Origin: Thermocatellispora tengchongensis
GTDB lineage: Bacteria; Actinomycetota; Actinomycetes; Streptosporangiales; Streptosporangiaceae
NCBI RefSeq assembly: GCF_014202315.1
Contig: NZ_JACHGN010000025.1
Span: 111,700-175,699 of the forward strand
Length of the DNA stretch: 64,000 bases
Direction of reading: 5' to 3'
This document shows, one piece after another, positions 23,389 through 31,241 of the stretch. Position numbers and translations under genes: made by a program. The notes below the pieces were generated by a model. It searched no databases. It saw only the letters and a list, made by a program, of their open reading frames with translations, and was not told where the DNA came from. The first letter of the stretch is position 1. The number at the start of each line of letters is the position of its first letter.

Positions 23389-24411
23389 CTACGGCACGGA
23401 GGCGGGCAGCCCGAACGGCCCGAAGTGCTCGGCCCCGAGGAAGCTGGTCAGCCCGGCGATCCGCCCTTCGCGGAGGGTCAGCACCGTGATCGACCAGGCC
23501 GGGAACGGCCCCGAGTCGCCGCGCCGCAGGTAGCTCGCCACGGCGGGCTGCCCGTTGGCGTGGGTGAGGCGGTGCCGCCACGAGCCGCACGAGGTCAGCG
23601 GTATGCGTACGGCGAAGTCCATGACGGCCTCGACCCCGCTGTACCAGTGCGGCAGCGGCGGCATCGACCACGTGACGTCCTCGGTGAGCAGCGCCACCAG
23701 CGTGTCGGCGTCGCCCCGCTCCAGCGCGGCGGCGTAGCCGTCCACGACCTGCCGCAGCCGCGCGTCGCCGATCTCGCTCAGCGCCCGCTGCTGGCTGCGG
23801 GAGGGCACCTTCTCCGCCACGATCCGCCGGGCACGCTGCAACGCGCTGTTCACCGAGGCCGTGGAGGTGTCCATCATCCGGGCGATCTCGGCGGCCGAGA
23901 AGCCGAGGACCTCGAACAGCAGCAGCGCCGCCCGCTGGTTGCCCGGCAGGTGCTGCAACGCGGCCACGAACGCCAGCTCGACGGCCTCGCGCTGCTCGTA
24001 ACGGGCGTGCGGGCTCAGCGCGCCCGCGCCCAGCCCGGCGTCCGGATAGGGCCCGAGCCAGAGCACGTCGTCGAGCGGCGCGTCGGCCACCACGGCCCGC
24101 TCGCTGGCGGGCCCGAGATCGACCGGCAGCGCCCGCCTGCCCCGCCGCTCGATCGCGTCGAGACAGGTCCGCGTGGCCACGGTGTACAGCCACGACCGCA
24201 ACGACCCCCGCCCCTCGAACCCGGCGAGCCCCTGCCAGGCCCGCAGCAGCGCGTCCTGCAGCGCGTCGTCGGCGTCGTACACCGATCCCAGCATCCGGTA
24301 GCAGTGCGCGTGCAGCTCCCGCCGCAACGGCGCCACCAGCCGCTCGAACGCGGCGTCGTCGCCGGCGCGCGCCCGCGCCAGCTCCCGATCGACGTCCTCA
24401 ACCCGCTGCAT
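23389..24411 (-). CDS. ECF sigma factor with C-terminal SnoaL-like domain
   Basis: A 340-residue sigma factor with region 2 (about 15-85; HCYRMLGSVYDADDALQDAL), region 4 (about 150-205; LGFSAAEIARMMDTSTASVN) and a fused SnoaL/NTF2-like domain (about 225-335; VVDGYAAALERGDADTLVAL). This layout matches the SigG/SigX5 group (TIGR02960), in which the fused domain rather than a separate anti-sigma may modulate activity. ATG 24411 is preferred over an upstream in-frame codon because GGGGGGAC precedes it and homology starts there. No anti-sigma gene is adjacent. Confidence 0.87.
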   Translation of the reverse strand: MQRVEDVDRELARARAGDDAAFERLVAPLRRELHAHCYRMLGSVYDADDALQDALLRAWQGLAGFEGRGSLRSWLYTVATRTCLDAIERRGRRALPVDLGPASERAVVADAPLDDVLWLGPYPDAGLGAGALSPHARYEQREAVELAFVAALQHLPGNQRAALLLFEVLGFSAAEIARMMDTSTASVNSALQRARRIVAEKVPSRSQQRALSEIGDARLRQVVDGYAAALERGDADTLVALLTEDVTWSMPPLPHWYSGVEAVMDFAVRIPLTSCGSWRHRLTHANGQPAVASYLRRGDSGPFPAWSITVLTLREGRIAGLTSFLGAEHFGPFGLPASVP

Positions 24412-24536
24412 GATGTCCCCCCACAAGCCCCGATTCTGCCCCAGCCAGGCTGATGCGGGCATCAGCGGGACCGACCGGCCAGATGGTCCTGAGGCTCGGC
24501 GTGCCGGGACCGGTGGAAGGGGGGGCTCGTTCGCCG

Positions 24537-24587
24537 GTACGGCGAAGGACCCGCCGCGCCCCTCTCGTCAGCGGGTCCTTCGCGTAC
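24537..24587. terminator. Long-stem terminator after the secreted-protein gene
   Basis: GCGAAGGACCCGC (24542-24554) pairs perfectly with GCGGGTCCTTCGC (24571-24583), extended by GTAC arms. It lies 50 bases beyond the stop of the secreted-protein gene and before the sigma gene. Confidence 0.8.
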
Positions 24588-24633
24588 GCGTCACCGCTCC
24601 CGCCCACCCTCCGCCGGCGGGAGCGGGACGGGA

Positions 24634-25089
24634 TCAGAAGACGTCGTGCCAGCTCCCGCAGTTGTCGAAGCGGCTGTCACCCTCGCAGACCCGGACGTCG
24701 AAGTCCTTCTTGAACACGAAGTCCTTGAAGTGGATCTTGCCGAAGGTCTTGTAGTAGTCCTGGTGGAACCGGCCGAACCGGTCGTACCACTTGAACCACA
24801 CGTAGGTGTACTCCCGGTCGCCGCGGTCCACGTCCACCAGGTCCCCGCCGAAGTAGTAACGGCCGTGCTTCTTGTACCAGTAGCCCTTGAAGTACCCGTC
24901 GTGACTGTCGGCCCAGTACTTGAACGTGCGGCCGAAGGCGGCGGCCGAGGCGTCCTGCGTGGTGACGCTCGCCGCGGCGGTGGTGGCGGCCTGCGTGCCG
25001 GTGGCGGCCTGCGCGGGCGCGGCGGCCACGCCGATGGACAGTGCCGCCGCGACGGCGGCGCCGGCGACGATGGTACGGATCTTGGCCAC
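24634..25089 (-). CDS. Small secreted aromatic- and charge-rich protein
   Basis: A 151-residue exported protein. The signal peptide (about 1-30) ends in APAQAA, then a short Ala/Thr spacer and a mature domain very rich in Tyr, Phe, Lys and Asp (GYFKGYWYKKHGRYYFGGDL, YKTFGKIHFKDFVFKKDFDV), with two Cys near the C-terminus that could form a disulfide. GTG 25089 is chosen because GGGAGGAC precedes it and it leads straight into the signal peptide. I do not recognise the family. It has its own promoter region and terminator. Confidence 0.72.
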   Translation of the reverse strand: MAKIRTIVAGAAVAAALSIGVAAAPAQAATGTQAATTAAASVTTQDASAAAFGRTFKYWADSHDGYFKGYWYKKHGRYYFGGDLVDVDRGDREYTYVWFKWYDRFGRFHQDYYKTFGKIHFKDFVFKKDFDVRVCEGDSRFDNCGSWHDVF

Positions 25090-25300
25090 GGTGTCCTCCC
25101 CGTATTCGGTACGCAATCGCCGGGCCGAGCCGCTTCGGTGCGGCCCCTCCCTTGCCCGGCACCGCATACGTTAGGAAGATCCGCCGCCCGCGACTGCGTA
25201 CGAATCCACACAACCGGTGTATGTGCCCTCTTACACACAAAGGCGGAGACCCCGGGCCGCCGTGCGTTCGCTCGCGGCACTGCCGGGTAGCCGCAACCAC

Positions 25301-25420
25301 ATGCGCAAAGGCTCCTGGGACATCCGCCCTCTCGGCGGCGCGGCGGGCTGCATGACGATGATCGCGATATCGATCCTGCTGTCGATCCTGCTCACGATCG
25401 TGATCAACCTGCTGCTGTGA
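25301..25420 (+). CDS. 39-residue single-pass membrane peptide
   Basis: ATG 25301 opens a 39-codon ORF: a polar N-terminus (MRKGSWDIRPLGG) followed by AAGC and a hydrophobic helix of about 20 residues (MIAISILLSILLTIVINLLL) ending the protein. Similar small proteins occur in actinobacteria, but I cannot assign a function. No strong ribosome site is visible. It precedes the twin-palindrome operator of the next operon. Confidence 0.5.
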   Translation: MRKGSWDIRPLGGAAGCMTMIAISILLSILLTIVINLLL

Positions 25421-25444
25421 ACGGGTCCCGCCCGCCCCCGTTTT

Positions 25445-25491
25445 ACTTGCCTGGCAGGAAAGTAGTGTGTTAACTTTCCTGGCAGGCAAGT
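25445..25491. promoter_or_regulatory. Twin 19-bp palindromic operators over a promoter
   Basis: Two copies of ACTTnCCTGnCAGGnAAGT lie at 25445-25463 and 25473-25491, 28 bp centre to centre. TTGCCT (25448) and TTAACT (25470-25475) could be the -35 and -10, so occupancy would block transcription of the downstream membrane-protein/regulator operon. Confidence 0.7.
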
Positions 25492-25512
25492 AAAAACTGT
25501 GGAGGAATCCGA

Positions 25513-25965
25513 ATGGACCACATCGAAGACGCCCAGGCCAGGCTCACCGAGATCGCCAAGCGCCGCGACCAGGCCCTCGACGGGGCGTCCCGGGGCCGGC
25601 ACCGGGGCTGGGACGCCGCGGGCGCGCTCGCGATGATCGCCGGCTTCGCGGCCCTGGATCTCCCCGCGCCCTCGGCACTGCAGCTCGGCCTGTTCGCCGT
25701 CGCCCTGGTCGCCGCCCTGACCTGCTTCACCCGCGCCGGCCGGCGCGGCAAGGTGGTCATGCACCAGTCCCAGATGACCGGCCGCTTCTGGGCCGTCCTC
25801 GGCGGCTTCGCGCTCGCCTCCGGCGTCCTCGCCTTCGCCGGGATCTGGCTGGTCAACCGGATCGACATCCCGCTGCGTTTCACCCTCGTGGGCGTGCTGC
25901 TCGCCGTCCTCATCGCGGTCACCGAGCCGCTGTACCGGGCCTTGCTGCGCCGGACGGCGGCATGA
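25513..25965 (+). CDS. Four-helix membrane protein paired with a MarR-like regulator
   Basis: A 150-residue inner-membrane protein: a charged N-terminal helix (HIEDAQARLTEIAKRRDQAL), then four hydrophobic segments (about 36-55, 58-75, 93-112, 118-138). GGAGG precedes the ATG with good spacing. The stop overlaps the start of the regulator gene in ATGA, so the two products are translationally coupled. The function is unknown; pairing with a winged-helix protein and a twin operator suggests a stress- or ligand-responsive two-gene unit. Confidence 0.75.
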   Translation: MDHIEDAQARLTEIAKRRDQALDGASRGRHRGWDAAGALAMIAGFAALDLPAPSALQLGLFAVALVAALTCFTRAGRRGKVVMHQSQMTGRFWAVLGGFALASGVLAFAGIWLVNRIDIPLRFTLVGVLLAVLIAVTEPLYRALLRRTAA

Positions 25966-26297
25966 CCACACCCGCCGGCTTCGACGAGCTGATCCACCCG
26001 CCGACCCGGCTGGGCCTGGTGGCGCTCCTCGCGGCCACGGAGTGGGCCGAGTTCTCCTTCCTCAAGGAGAGCCTCGAACTCACCGACTCCGCGCTGTCCA
26101 AACAGATCTCGACCCTCGCCGAGGCCGGGTACGCCGAGGTCCGCAAGGAAGGCGCCGGCCGCCGGCGCCGCACCCTGGTCACCCTGACCCCAAAAGGCCG
26201 CACGGCCTTCGACGGCCACGTCGAGGCCCTGCGCCGACTGGTCAGCGGCGCACCCCCGGCCGCCAGGACCGGCGCCCGCCCACCGGAGGGGCCGTAG
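25962..26297 (+). CDS. Winged-helix regulator (MarR/HTH_27-like)
   Basis: A 111-residue compact winged-helix protein. IHPPTRLGLVALLAATEWAE starts the fold, FLKESLELTDSALSKQISTL is the recognition region and RRRTLVTLTPKGRTAF the wing. It matches the small transcriptional regulators often encoded beside membrane proteins in actinobacteria. Coupled by ATGA to the membrane-protein gene, it probably autoregulates through the paired palindromes at 25445-25491. The Pro/Ala-rich tail has no assigned role. Confidence 0.83.
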   Translation: MTTPAGFDELIHPPTRLGLVALLAATEWAEFSFLKESLELTDSALSKQISTLAEAGYAEVRKEGAGRRRRTLVTLTPKGRTAFDGHVEALRRLVSGAPPAARTGARPPEGP

Positions 26298-26388
26298 AGA
26301 GGCGCCGGGGAGACCGCGGAAAATCATTTGCCCCCGGTCACAGGCGTTTCATAGTCTGCGGGTACGCGGAAAGGAGGTGGTCCAAACA

Positions 26389-26430
26389 ATGGTTGATCAT
26401 TATTGGGCTAGCGAGGTGGCTGTCCGCTAG
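26389..26430 (+). CDS. 13-codon ORF with near-perfect ribosome site
   Basis: ATG 26389 encodes MVDHYWASEVAVR and stops at TAG. AAAGGAGGTGG (26370-26380), almost the full complement of the 16S rRNA tail, lies eight bases upstream, implying strong translation. The stop is immediately before the first stem of a structured RNA. Adjacent His-Tyr-Trp codons suggest, but do not prove, ribosome-mediated attenuation. A +1 shift before the stop would enter a longer Pro/Gly-rich frame. Confidence 0.45.
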   Translation: MVDHYWASEVAVR

Positions 26431-26548
26431 GACTCGCCGACTCCGGACCACGTCCGGACGTCTGGCGACGTCCGGCGAATCCACGACACCACCGGAACCC
26501 CGGGCTGCCGGAGGGCGGGCTTTCCCCCCGTCCATTGGTCCATCCGGC

Positions 26549-26590
26549 CCGCCTCACCCTGAGGCGGAGCAGGCCCGGGGTTCTTTTCTG
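26549..26590 (+). terminator. Hairpin with T-rich tail ending the short transcript
   Basis: CCGCCTCA (26549-26556) pairs with TGAGGCGG (26560-26567) across CCC, followed by GGTTCTTTTC. T-rich tails are rare elsewhere in this window, which supports a genuine termination or attenuation point. Confidence 0.65.
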
Positions 26591-26659
26591 CCCTCATGCG
26601 GGCGGTAGGGCGGGCGTGCGGCGGGTACCCGGGTCTGTGGGGGACCGTCGGGGGGTGTG

Positions 26660-27880
26660 ATGCCGGAGCGCGCGGGACCGGCGATAGGTGATCTGCTGAC
26701 CGCCAGCCATCTGGCGACGTTGGAGGATCTGCCGCGGCTCCTCGGGGTGCACGGGCCTCCGGCGGGGCTGTTCGACCCGGTGATCTACGTGGCCGACCTT
26801 CAGGACCAGTATCTCGTGCCGATCCCGGGGCAGCGTGACACGCAGGACGCGGAGCTGAAGCGGATCCAGATCGATGTCACGCCCGCGGGGAATGCGTTTA
26901 GGAATGTGGAGATAGTCCGGCTTGCCGGGCCGCGCGGGACACGGCGGCTGTGGGTGCCGATGCTGGACGGCACCGAGCGGGTGGGCGTGATCGGGTTCAC
27001 CGTGCCCGCCGACGACGACACGCATCTGCGGCGGGCGTCCTGGGTGGCGTCGCTGATGGCCATGCTGGTGGTGAGCAAGCGCGACTCCAGCGACACCTAC
27101 GCCCGGATGGTGCGTACGCGGCCGATGCAGCTCTCGGCCGAGGTGCTGTGGAACCTGCTGCCCTCGGGGACCTTCGCCAACGACAACGTGGTCGTGGCGG
27201 CGGCGCTGGAGCCGGCGTACGAGGTGGGCGGCGACGCGTTCGACTACGGCATCGCCGGCGACTTGCTGCATGTGTCGATCTTCGACGCCATGGGGCACGA
27301 CATCTCGGCGGGGCTCACCGCGACCATCGCCCTCGGCGCGTGCCGCAACAAGCGGCGGCAGGGGGCGGACCTGCCCGCGACCAGCGAGGCGATCGACGAG
27401 GCCATCGCCTACCACTTCACCGACACCCGGTTCACCACCGGCATCCTGGCCGATCTGGACACCCGGAGCGGGGCTCTCACCTGGGTGAACCGGGGGCACT
27501 ACCCGCCGCTGGTGCTGCGCGGCGGGCACCGCGTGGCCACGCTGGAGTCGCCCTCGCCGGAGCCGCCGATGGGGCTGCGGATGGGGCTGAGCGCGGGGGC
27601 GAGCCACTACCAGCTCGAACCCGGCGACCGGCTGCTGTTCCACACCGACGGGGTGATCGAGGCGCAGAGCCCGTCGGGCGAGGTGTTCGGCATCGACCGG
27701 TTCATCGACCTCATCGTCCGGCAGGAGGCGGCCGGGCTGTCGGCGCCCGAGAGCCTGCGCCGGCTGATCCAGGCCATCCTGGCCCACCAGCAGGGCCACC
27801 TGCAGGACGACGCGACCGTGCTGCTGGTGGAGTGGCGCACGCAGCACCAGGGCCGGCTCGTGCCCGAGACCCAGTGGTGA
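26660..27880 (+). CDS. PP2C/SpoIIE-family serine phosphatase with N-terminal sensor
   Basis: A phosphatase of 406 residues. Residues about 1-150 form a GAF-like region, and about 165-400 a PP2C-SpoIIE domain with metal-binding acidic motifs (YEVGGDAFDY, IFDAMGHDISAG, LLFHTDGVIEA, LQDDATVLLVEW). Such proteins dephosphorylate anti-anti-sigma factors. ATG 26660 is preferred to the overlapping GTG at 26657. No STAS-domain partner is adjacent, and it lies just downstream of the leader-like transcript. Confidence 0.87.
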   Translation: MPERAGPAIGDLLTASHLATLEDLPRLLGVHGPPAGLFDPVIYVADLQDQYLVPIPGQRDTQDAELKRIQIDVTPAGNAFRNVEIVRLAGPRGTRRLWVPMLDGTERVGVIGFTVPADDDTHLRRASWVASLMAMLVVSKRDSSDTYARMVRTRPMQLSAEVLWNLLPSGTFANDNVVVAAALEPAYEVGGDAFDYGIAGDLLHVSIFDAMGHDISAGLTATIALGACRNKRRQGADLPATSEAIDEAIAYHFTDTRFTTGILADLDTRSGALTWVNRGHYPPLVLRGGHRVATLESPSPEPPMGLRMGLSAGASHYQLEPGDRLLFHTDGVIEAQSPSGEVFGIDRFIDLIVRQEAAGLSAPESLRRLIQAILAHQQGHLQDDATVLLVEWRTQHQGRLVPETQW

Positions 27881-27887
27881 GAGCGGG

Positions 27888-28193
27888 TCAGTGAGCCCCT
27901 CGGGCGGGGACACCGAGTACGGCGCACGCCTCCCGGTACAGCCGGACGACCTCGCGCCGCACCTGGGCGCGCTCGGTGAGCGTCATGCCCCACGGCACGC
28001 GTACGGGCACCTCCCGGCCGCCGACCGTGGCCGCGAAGTCGATGCCCTCGGCGTCCACGCCGGTCGTACGGGCCGCCGTGGCCTCGGCCTGGCCGCCCAG
28101 GGCGCGCACGATCAGCAGGGCGTCGTCGGCGTGGTCGTCGTTCATGTGCCGCTTGATCGCGTCGACGGCGTCGGGCGGGAACGGCGTGGTCAT
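27888..28193 (-). CDS. DUF2470-family protein
   Basis: A 101-residue DUF2470 domain: AIKRHMNDDHADDALLIVRA, then GVDAEGIDFAA and VPVRVPWGMTLTERAQVRR. The domain also occurs at the C-terminus of HugZ/pyridoxamine-oxidase-like haem proteins. ATG 28193 overlaps the stop of the nitrobindin-like gene, so both are translated from one mRNA. Co-expression with a haem-binding beta-barrel suggests a haem- or NO-related role, which is inference. Confidence 0.82.
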   Translation of the reverse strand: MTTPFPPDAVDAIKRHMNDDHADDALLIVRALGGQAEATAARTTGVDAEGIDFAATVGGREVPVRVPWGMTLTERAQVRREVVRLYREACAVLGVPARGAH

Positions 28194-28708
28194 GCGGCCG
28201 GCTCCTCGTCGCCGGTGAACTCCGCGACCTTCTTCAGCTCGGCCGACATGTGCGACTGCAGCGGCTGCCCCATCGCGGCCATGTCGTAGGCCCACATCAG
28301 GTTGCCGTTGACCAGGCCGTACAGGCGGTGGCCCGCGGAGTACTCCTTGGCCGTGGCGGTGCGGGCCACGACGTCGGTGCGCAGCTCGATCTTGTGGAAG
28401 ACGACCTCGCCGATGTAGACCTCGACGATGCCGGTCGGGTGCGCGAGCAGGACCTCGATCTGGCGGTCGGGCAGCGCCCGCCAGTAGCCCGTCTCGGTGG
28501 CCAGCGGCCGTACGCGGTCGCCGGCCTCGTTGAGCAGCCAGGTGCGGCTGGTGTAGGTCAGGAACGGCTTGCCGTTGTGCCCGAAGACGATCTCCTGGCC
28601 GAACTGGATGCTGTCCATGGTCGGATAGCCGCCGACCCCGGCGCCTTCCCACCGGCCGAGCAGGAACGCGATCGGCTCAAGCTGGGGATGCAGTTCAGGT
28701 ACGCCCAT
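28190..28708 (-). CDS. Nitrobindin-like haem-binding beta-barrel (FABP family)
   Basis: A 172-residue protein with the nitrobindin signature GRWEGAGVGGYP (GxWxGxG) near the N-terminus, and beta-strands typical of DUF1794/THAP4-like barrels. Nitrobindins bind ferric haem and scavenge NO or isomerise peroxynitrite. TACGCT lies eight bases upstream of the ATG, so the mRNA has almost no leader. The DUF2470 gene is coupled downstream. Confidence 0.86.
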   Translation of the reverse strand: MGVPELHPQLEPIAFLLGRWEGAGVGGYPTMDSIQFGQEIVFGHNGKPFLTYTSRTWLLNEAGDRVRPLATETGYWRALPDRQIEVLLAHPTGIVEVYIGEVVFHKIELRTDVVARTATAKEYSAGHRLYGLVNGNLMWAYDMAAMGQPLQSHMSAELKKVAEFTGDEEPAA

Positions 28709-28830
28709 GAGGCTTCAGCGTAGTGCGGGCGGCACAGTGCGACGGCGCTCGGCATCGGTGACCGCTGTGAGTGCTGACCGTGTGGTGGGTCATGGTGCCG
28801 CGGGCGTGACCCCGGGCATAAGGTACCTTC

Positions 28831-29193
28831 ATGGCACGATCACTGGTGATCAAGGTGACCGCGGGCGCCGACGCCCCCGAGCGCTGCAACCAGGCGTTCA
28901 CCGTGGCCGCGGCGGCGGTGGCGAGCGGGGTGCCCGTCTCGCTGTGGCTGACCGGCGAGTCGTCGTGGTACGCGCTGCCCGGCCGCGCCAAGGAGTTCAC
29001 GCTGCCGCACGCGACCCCGCTCAACGAGCTGCTCGACGTGGTGCTGTCGGCGGGCCGGGTCACGGTCTGCACCCAGTGCGCCGCCCGGCGCGACATCACG
29101 GTGGACGACCTGATCGAGGGGGTGCGCATCGCGGGCGCCCCGGCCTTCGTCGAGGAGGCGACGGCCGAAGGCGCCCAGGCGCTCGTCTACTGA
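28831..29193 (+). CDS. DsrE-family protein
   Basis: A 120-residue DsrE/DsrF-like alpha/beta protein (SLVIKVTAGADAPERCNQAF; SGVPVSLWLTGESSW). Two cysteines in VTVCTQCAARRD form a CxxC that could carry persulfide or bind metal. TAAGGT ends six bases before the ATG, giving a leaderless transcript. It is convergent with gatD. Its substrate is unknown. Confidence 0.82.
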   Translation: MARSLVIKVTAGADAPERCNQAFTVAAAAVASGVPVSLWLTGESSWYALPGRAKEFTLPHATPLNELLDVVLSAGRVTVCTQCAARRDITVDDLIEGVRIAGAPAFVEEATAEGAQALVY

Positions 29194-29199
29194 CCCGAG

Positions 29200-29916
29200 C
29201 TAGCGCGGCAGCACCGCGGCCAGCCGCTCCTCGCGAAGCCGGGAGTACCAGGTGTCGTCGATGGGCGCGAGCGGGCCGCCGACCGCCCAGCTGAGCAGCA
29301 GGTCGGCCAGGCCCGGGTTGCGGGCCAGCGCCGGGCCGTGCAGGTAGGTGCCGATCACGTGCCCGGCGTAGCAGCCCTCGGTGCCGTCGCCGTTGCCGGT
29401 GCCGACCACCGTGCGCGACAGCGGGGTCACGCCGGGGCCGAGCCGGGTCACGCCCATGTGGTTCTCGAACCCGGTCAGCGTGGGCACGCCCAGCGCCGGA
29501 TCGACCTCGGCGACCAGCTCGCCCACCGCGCGCGCCTGGCCGCGCCCGCTGGAGATGTCCAGCAGCTCGATGCCCGCGACCGGCTGGCCCTCCTCGCCGC
29601 CGAACGTGGTGCCCATGATCTGGTAGCCCGCGCAGACGGCGAGCAGCGCCGCGCCGCGCTGGACGGCGCGGTTGAGGCCGCCGTCGCGGCGCAGCCGCTC
29701 GGCGCCCAGGATCTGCGGCCGGTCCTCGCCGCCGCCGATGAGGTAGACGTCGCCGCTCTCGGGCACCGGGTCGGCCGAGCGCACGTGCACGACCTCCACC
29801 TGAAAACCGCGGCTGCGGGCACGCTGCTCCAGGACCAGCACGTTGCCCTGGTCGCCGTACGTGCTCAGCAGGTCGGGGTAGATCCAGACCAGCCGCAGGG
29901 CGCTGTCAGACTGCAC
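29200..29916 (-). CDS. gatD: Lipid II isoglutaminyl synthase, glutaminase subunit
   Basis: Supplies ammonia from glutamine to MurT for amidation of the D-Glu residue of lipid II at the cytoplasmic membrane face. The 238-residue class I amidotransferase has the Cys nucleophile in AVCAGYQ and the His in GTYLHGP, with LIGGGEDRPQ as the oxyanion region. Its start overlaps the end of murT by 11 bases, as expected for the complex-forming pair. Confidence 0.94.
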   Translation of the reverse strand: MQSDSALRLVWIYPDLLSTYGDQGNVLVLEQRARSRGFQVEVVHVRSADPVPESGDVYLIGGGEDRPQILGAERLRRDGGLNRAVQRGAALLAVCAGYQIMGTTFGGEEGQPVAGIELLDISSGRGQARAVGELVAEVDPALGVPTLTGFENHMGVTRLGPGVTPLSRTVVGTGNGDGTEGCYAGHVIGTYLHGPALARNPGLADLLLSWAVGGPLAPIDDTWYSRLREERLAAVLPR

Positions 29917-31135
29917 GGCCGAACTCCGATCGGATCTGCTGGAAGGCGGTGTAGTTGGCGATCACATCGACCCGGCCGGGCGGCTGGGCGGCCAGCGCCT
30001 CGGAGAACGAGGTGGCGAGCGTGAACGGCACCCCGGCGACGTCGAGCCGCAGCGCCAGGTCAAGGCGGCGCTCGCCGGTGACGAACACCGGCCGGCCGTT
30101 GAGCACCCGGTAGTCGACGTCCCACAGCCAGGAGGTGTCGCGGCCGTCGGGGCCCTGGGCGTTCACCGACAGGATGATCGGCAGCGCGGGGTCGGCGACG
30201 TCGAACGCCTCCAGCCACCCCGCGGGGTTCTTGGCCAGCAGCAGCCGGGCCTGGCGGCCGTCGCGCTCGACCATGGTGTAGCGCCCGGCCACCGACTTGA
30301 CCTCGCCCAGGCGCGGCAGCGCCCGGTCGGGCGAGAGCCCGAACGAGGCCACCACGGCCAGCGCCATCGCCGCGTTGGCCTTGTTGGCGGTGCCGGGGAG
30401 CTGGAGGTCCAGCCGCCAACGCCGGCCGTGCGGGTCGAGCACCGAGTCGCCGTCGAGCACCCACTGCGGCTCGGGCCGGTGGAAGGTGCACTCGCGGCAG
30501 GCCCAGTCGACGTCCTTGCGGTCGAGCGGGCCGCCGCACTCGGGGCAGGACCAGGAGTCCTCCTTCCAGCGCTGCCCCACCGCGACCCAGGTGACCTGGG
30601 CGGCCGTCGAGGCGCCCCAGGTGACCAGCGGGTCGTCGCAGTTGGCCACGACGTGGGTCGGCCTGCCGTCCAGCGCGCGGCGCCACTTCTGCGCCAGCAG
30701 CCAGATCTCGGCCGCGCGGTCCATCTGGTCGCGGCTGAGGTTCATCAGGCACACCACGCTCGCGCCGGTGGTGTCGAGCACCTCGGGGAGGTACTTCTCG
30801 TCGACTTCGAGCACGCCGTACGGCGCCCGCTTGGCCTGTGACAGCGCCGAGACGTGGCCGGCCGGCATGTTGGCGCCGAACGCGTTGGTGGCGACCTCGC
30901 CCAGCTCGTGCAGCGCGGAGGTGATCAGCCGGGTCGTGGTGGTCTTGCCGTTGGTGGCGCTGACCAGCACGAGCCTTTTGTCCCGCGCGAGCTGGCGCAG
31001 CAGGTCGGGCTCCACCACCAGGCCGATCCTGCCGCCGATCACCGATCCGTCGCCTCGCCCGGTCATGCGGGACAGCGTCGCCGCGGTGCGGCCGAGCGCG
31101 CTGGCGACCTGCGCCCTGAGCGGAAGCTGACTCAT
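29906..31135 (-). CDS. murT: Lipid II isoglutaminyl synthase, Mur-ligase-like subunit
   Basis: A 409-residue Mur-ligase homologue that activates the stem-peptide D-Glu for amidation with GatD. Visible are the ATP loop VSATNGKTTTTRL, a four-Cys zinc ribbon (CPECGG and CREC), and a C-terminal DUF1727 region. TAGGAT eight bases before ATG 31135 suggests a near-leaderless promoter. Overlap with gatD implies stoichiometric translation. Confidence 0.94.
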   Translation of the reverse strand: MSQLPLRAQVASALGRTAATLSRMTGRGDGSVIGGRIGLVVEPDLLRQLARDKRLVLVSATNGKTTTTRLITSALHELGEVATNAFGANMPAGHVSALSQAKRAPYGVLEVDEKYLPEVLDTTGASVVCLMNLSRDQMDRAAEIWLLAQKWRRALDGRPTHVVANCDDPLVTWGASTAAQVTWVAVGQRWKEDSWSCPECGGPLDRKDVDWACRECTFHRPEPQWVLDGDSVLDPHGRRWRLDLQLPGTANKANAAMALAVVASFGLSPDRALPRLGEVKSVAGRYTMVERDGRQARLLLAKNPAGWLEAFDVADPALPIILSVNAQGPDGRDTSWLWDVDYRVLNGRPVFVTGERRLDLALRLDVAGVPFTLATSFSEALAAQPPGRVDVIANYTAFQQIRSEFGRAV

Positions 31136-31241
31136 GACGCCCGATCCTATCCGCTCAGCCGCCCCGGCCACCGCTTCCCGCGCAAGATCACCCCTGCGAA
31201 CGCCGAGCGTGAGCCGCATGTCACCCGCGCGCCACGGGCGA

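Larger units (their letters stand above)
26340..26590 (+). ncRNA. Structured short transcript with leader ORF (candidate)
   Basis: TTGCCC (26328-26333) and TAGTCT (26352-26357), separated by 18 bp, predict a start near 26364. The RNA would contain the 13-codon ORF, then a stem TCGCC..GGCGA (26434-26468) enclosing CCGGAC-CAC-GTCCGG (26443-26457), and end at the terminator near 26590. No gene is otherwise seen between 26298 and 26659. It could be an attenuating leader of the phosphatase gene or an independent small RNA. Confidence 0.45.

Noticed and set aside
24990..25300. Plus-strand ORFs over the secreted-protein promoter
   Set aside because: They are antisense or Arg-rich with no ribosome site; only the 39-codon membrane ORF from 25301 is supported.
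26501..26535. 6C RNA motif suggested by a CCCCCC run
   Set aside because: Only one C-run is present and it is not in a hairpin loop; the two-loop 6C architecture is missing.
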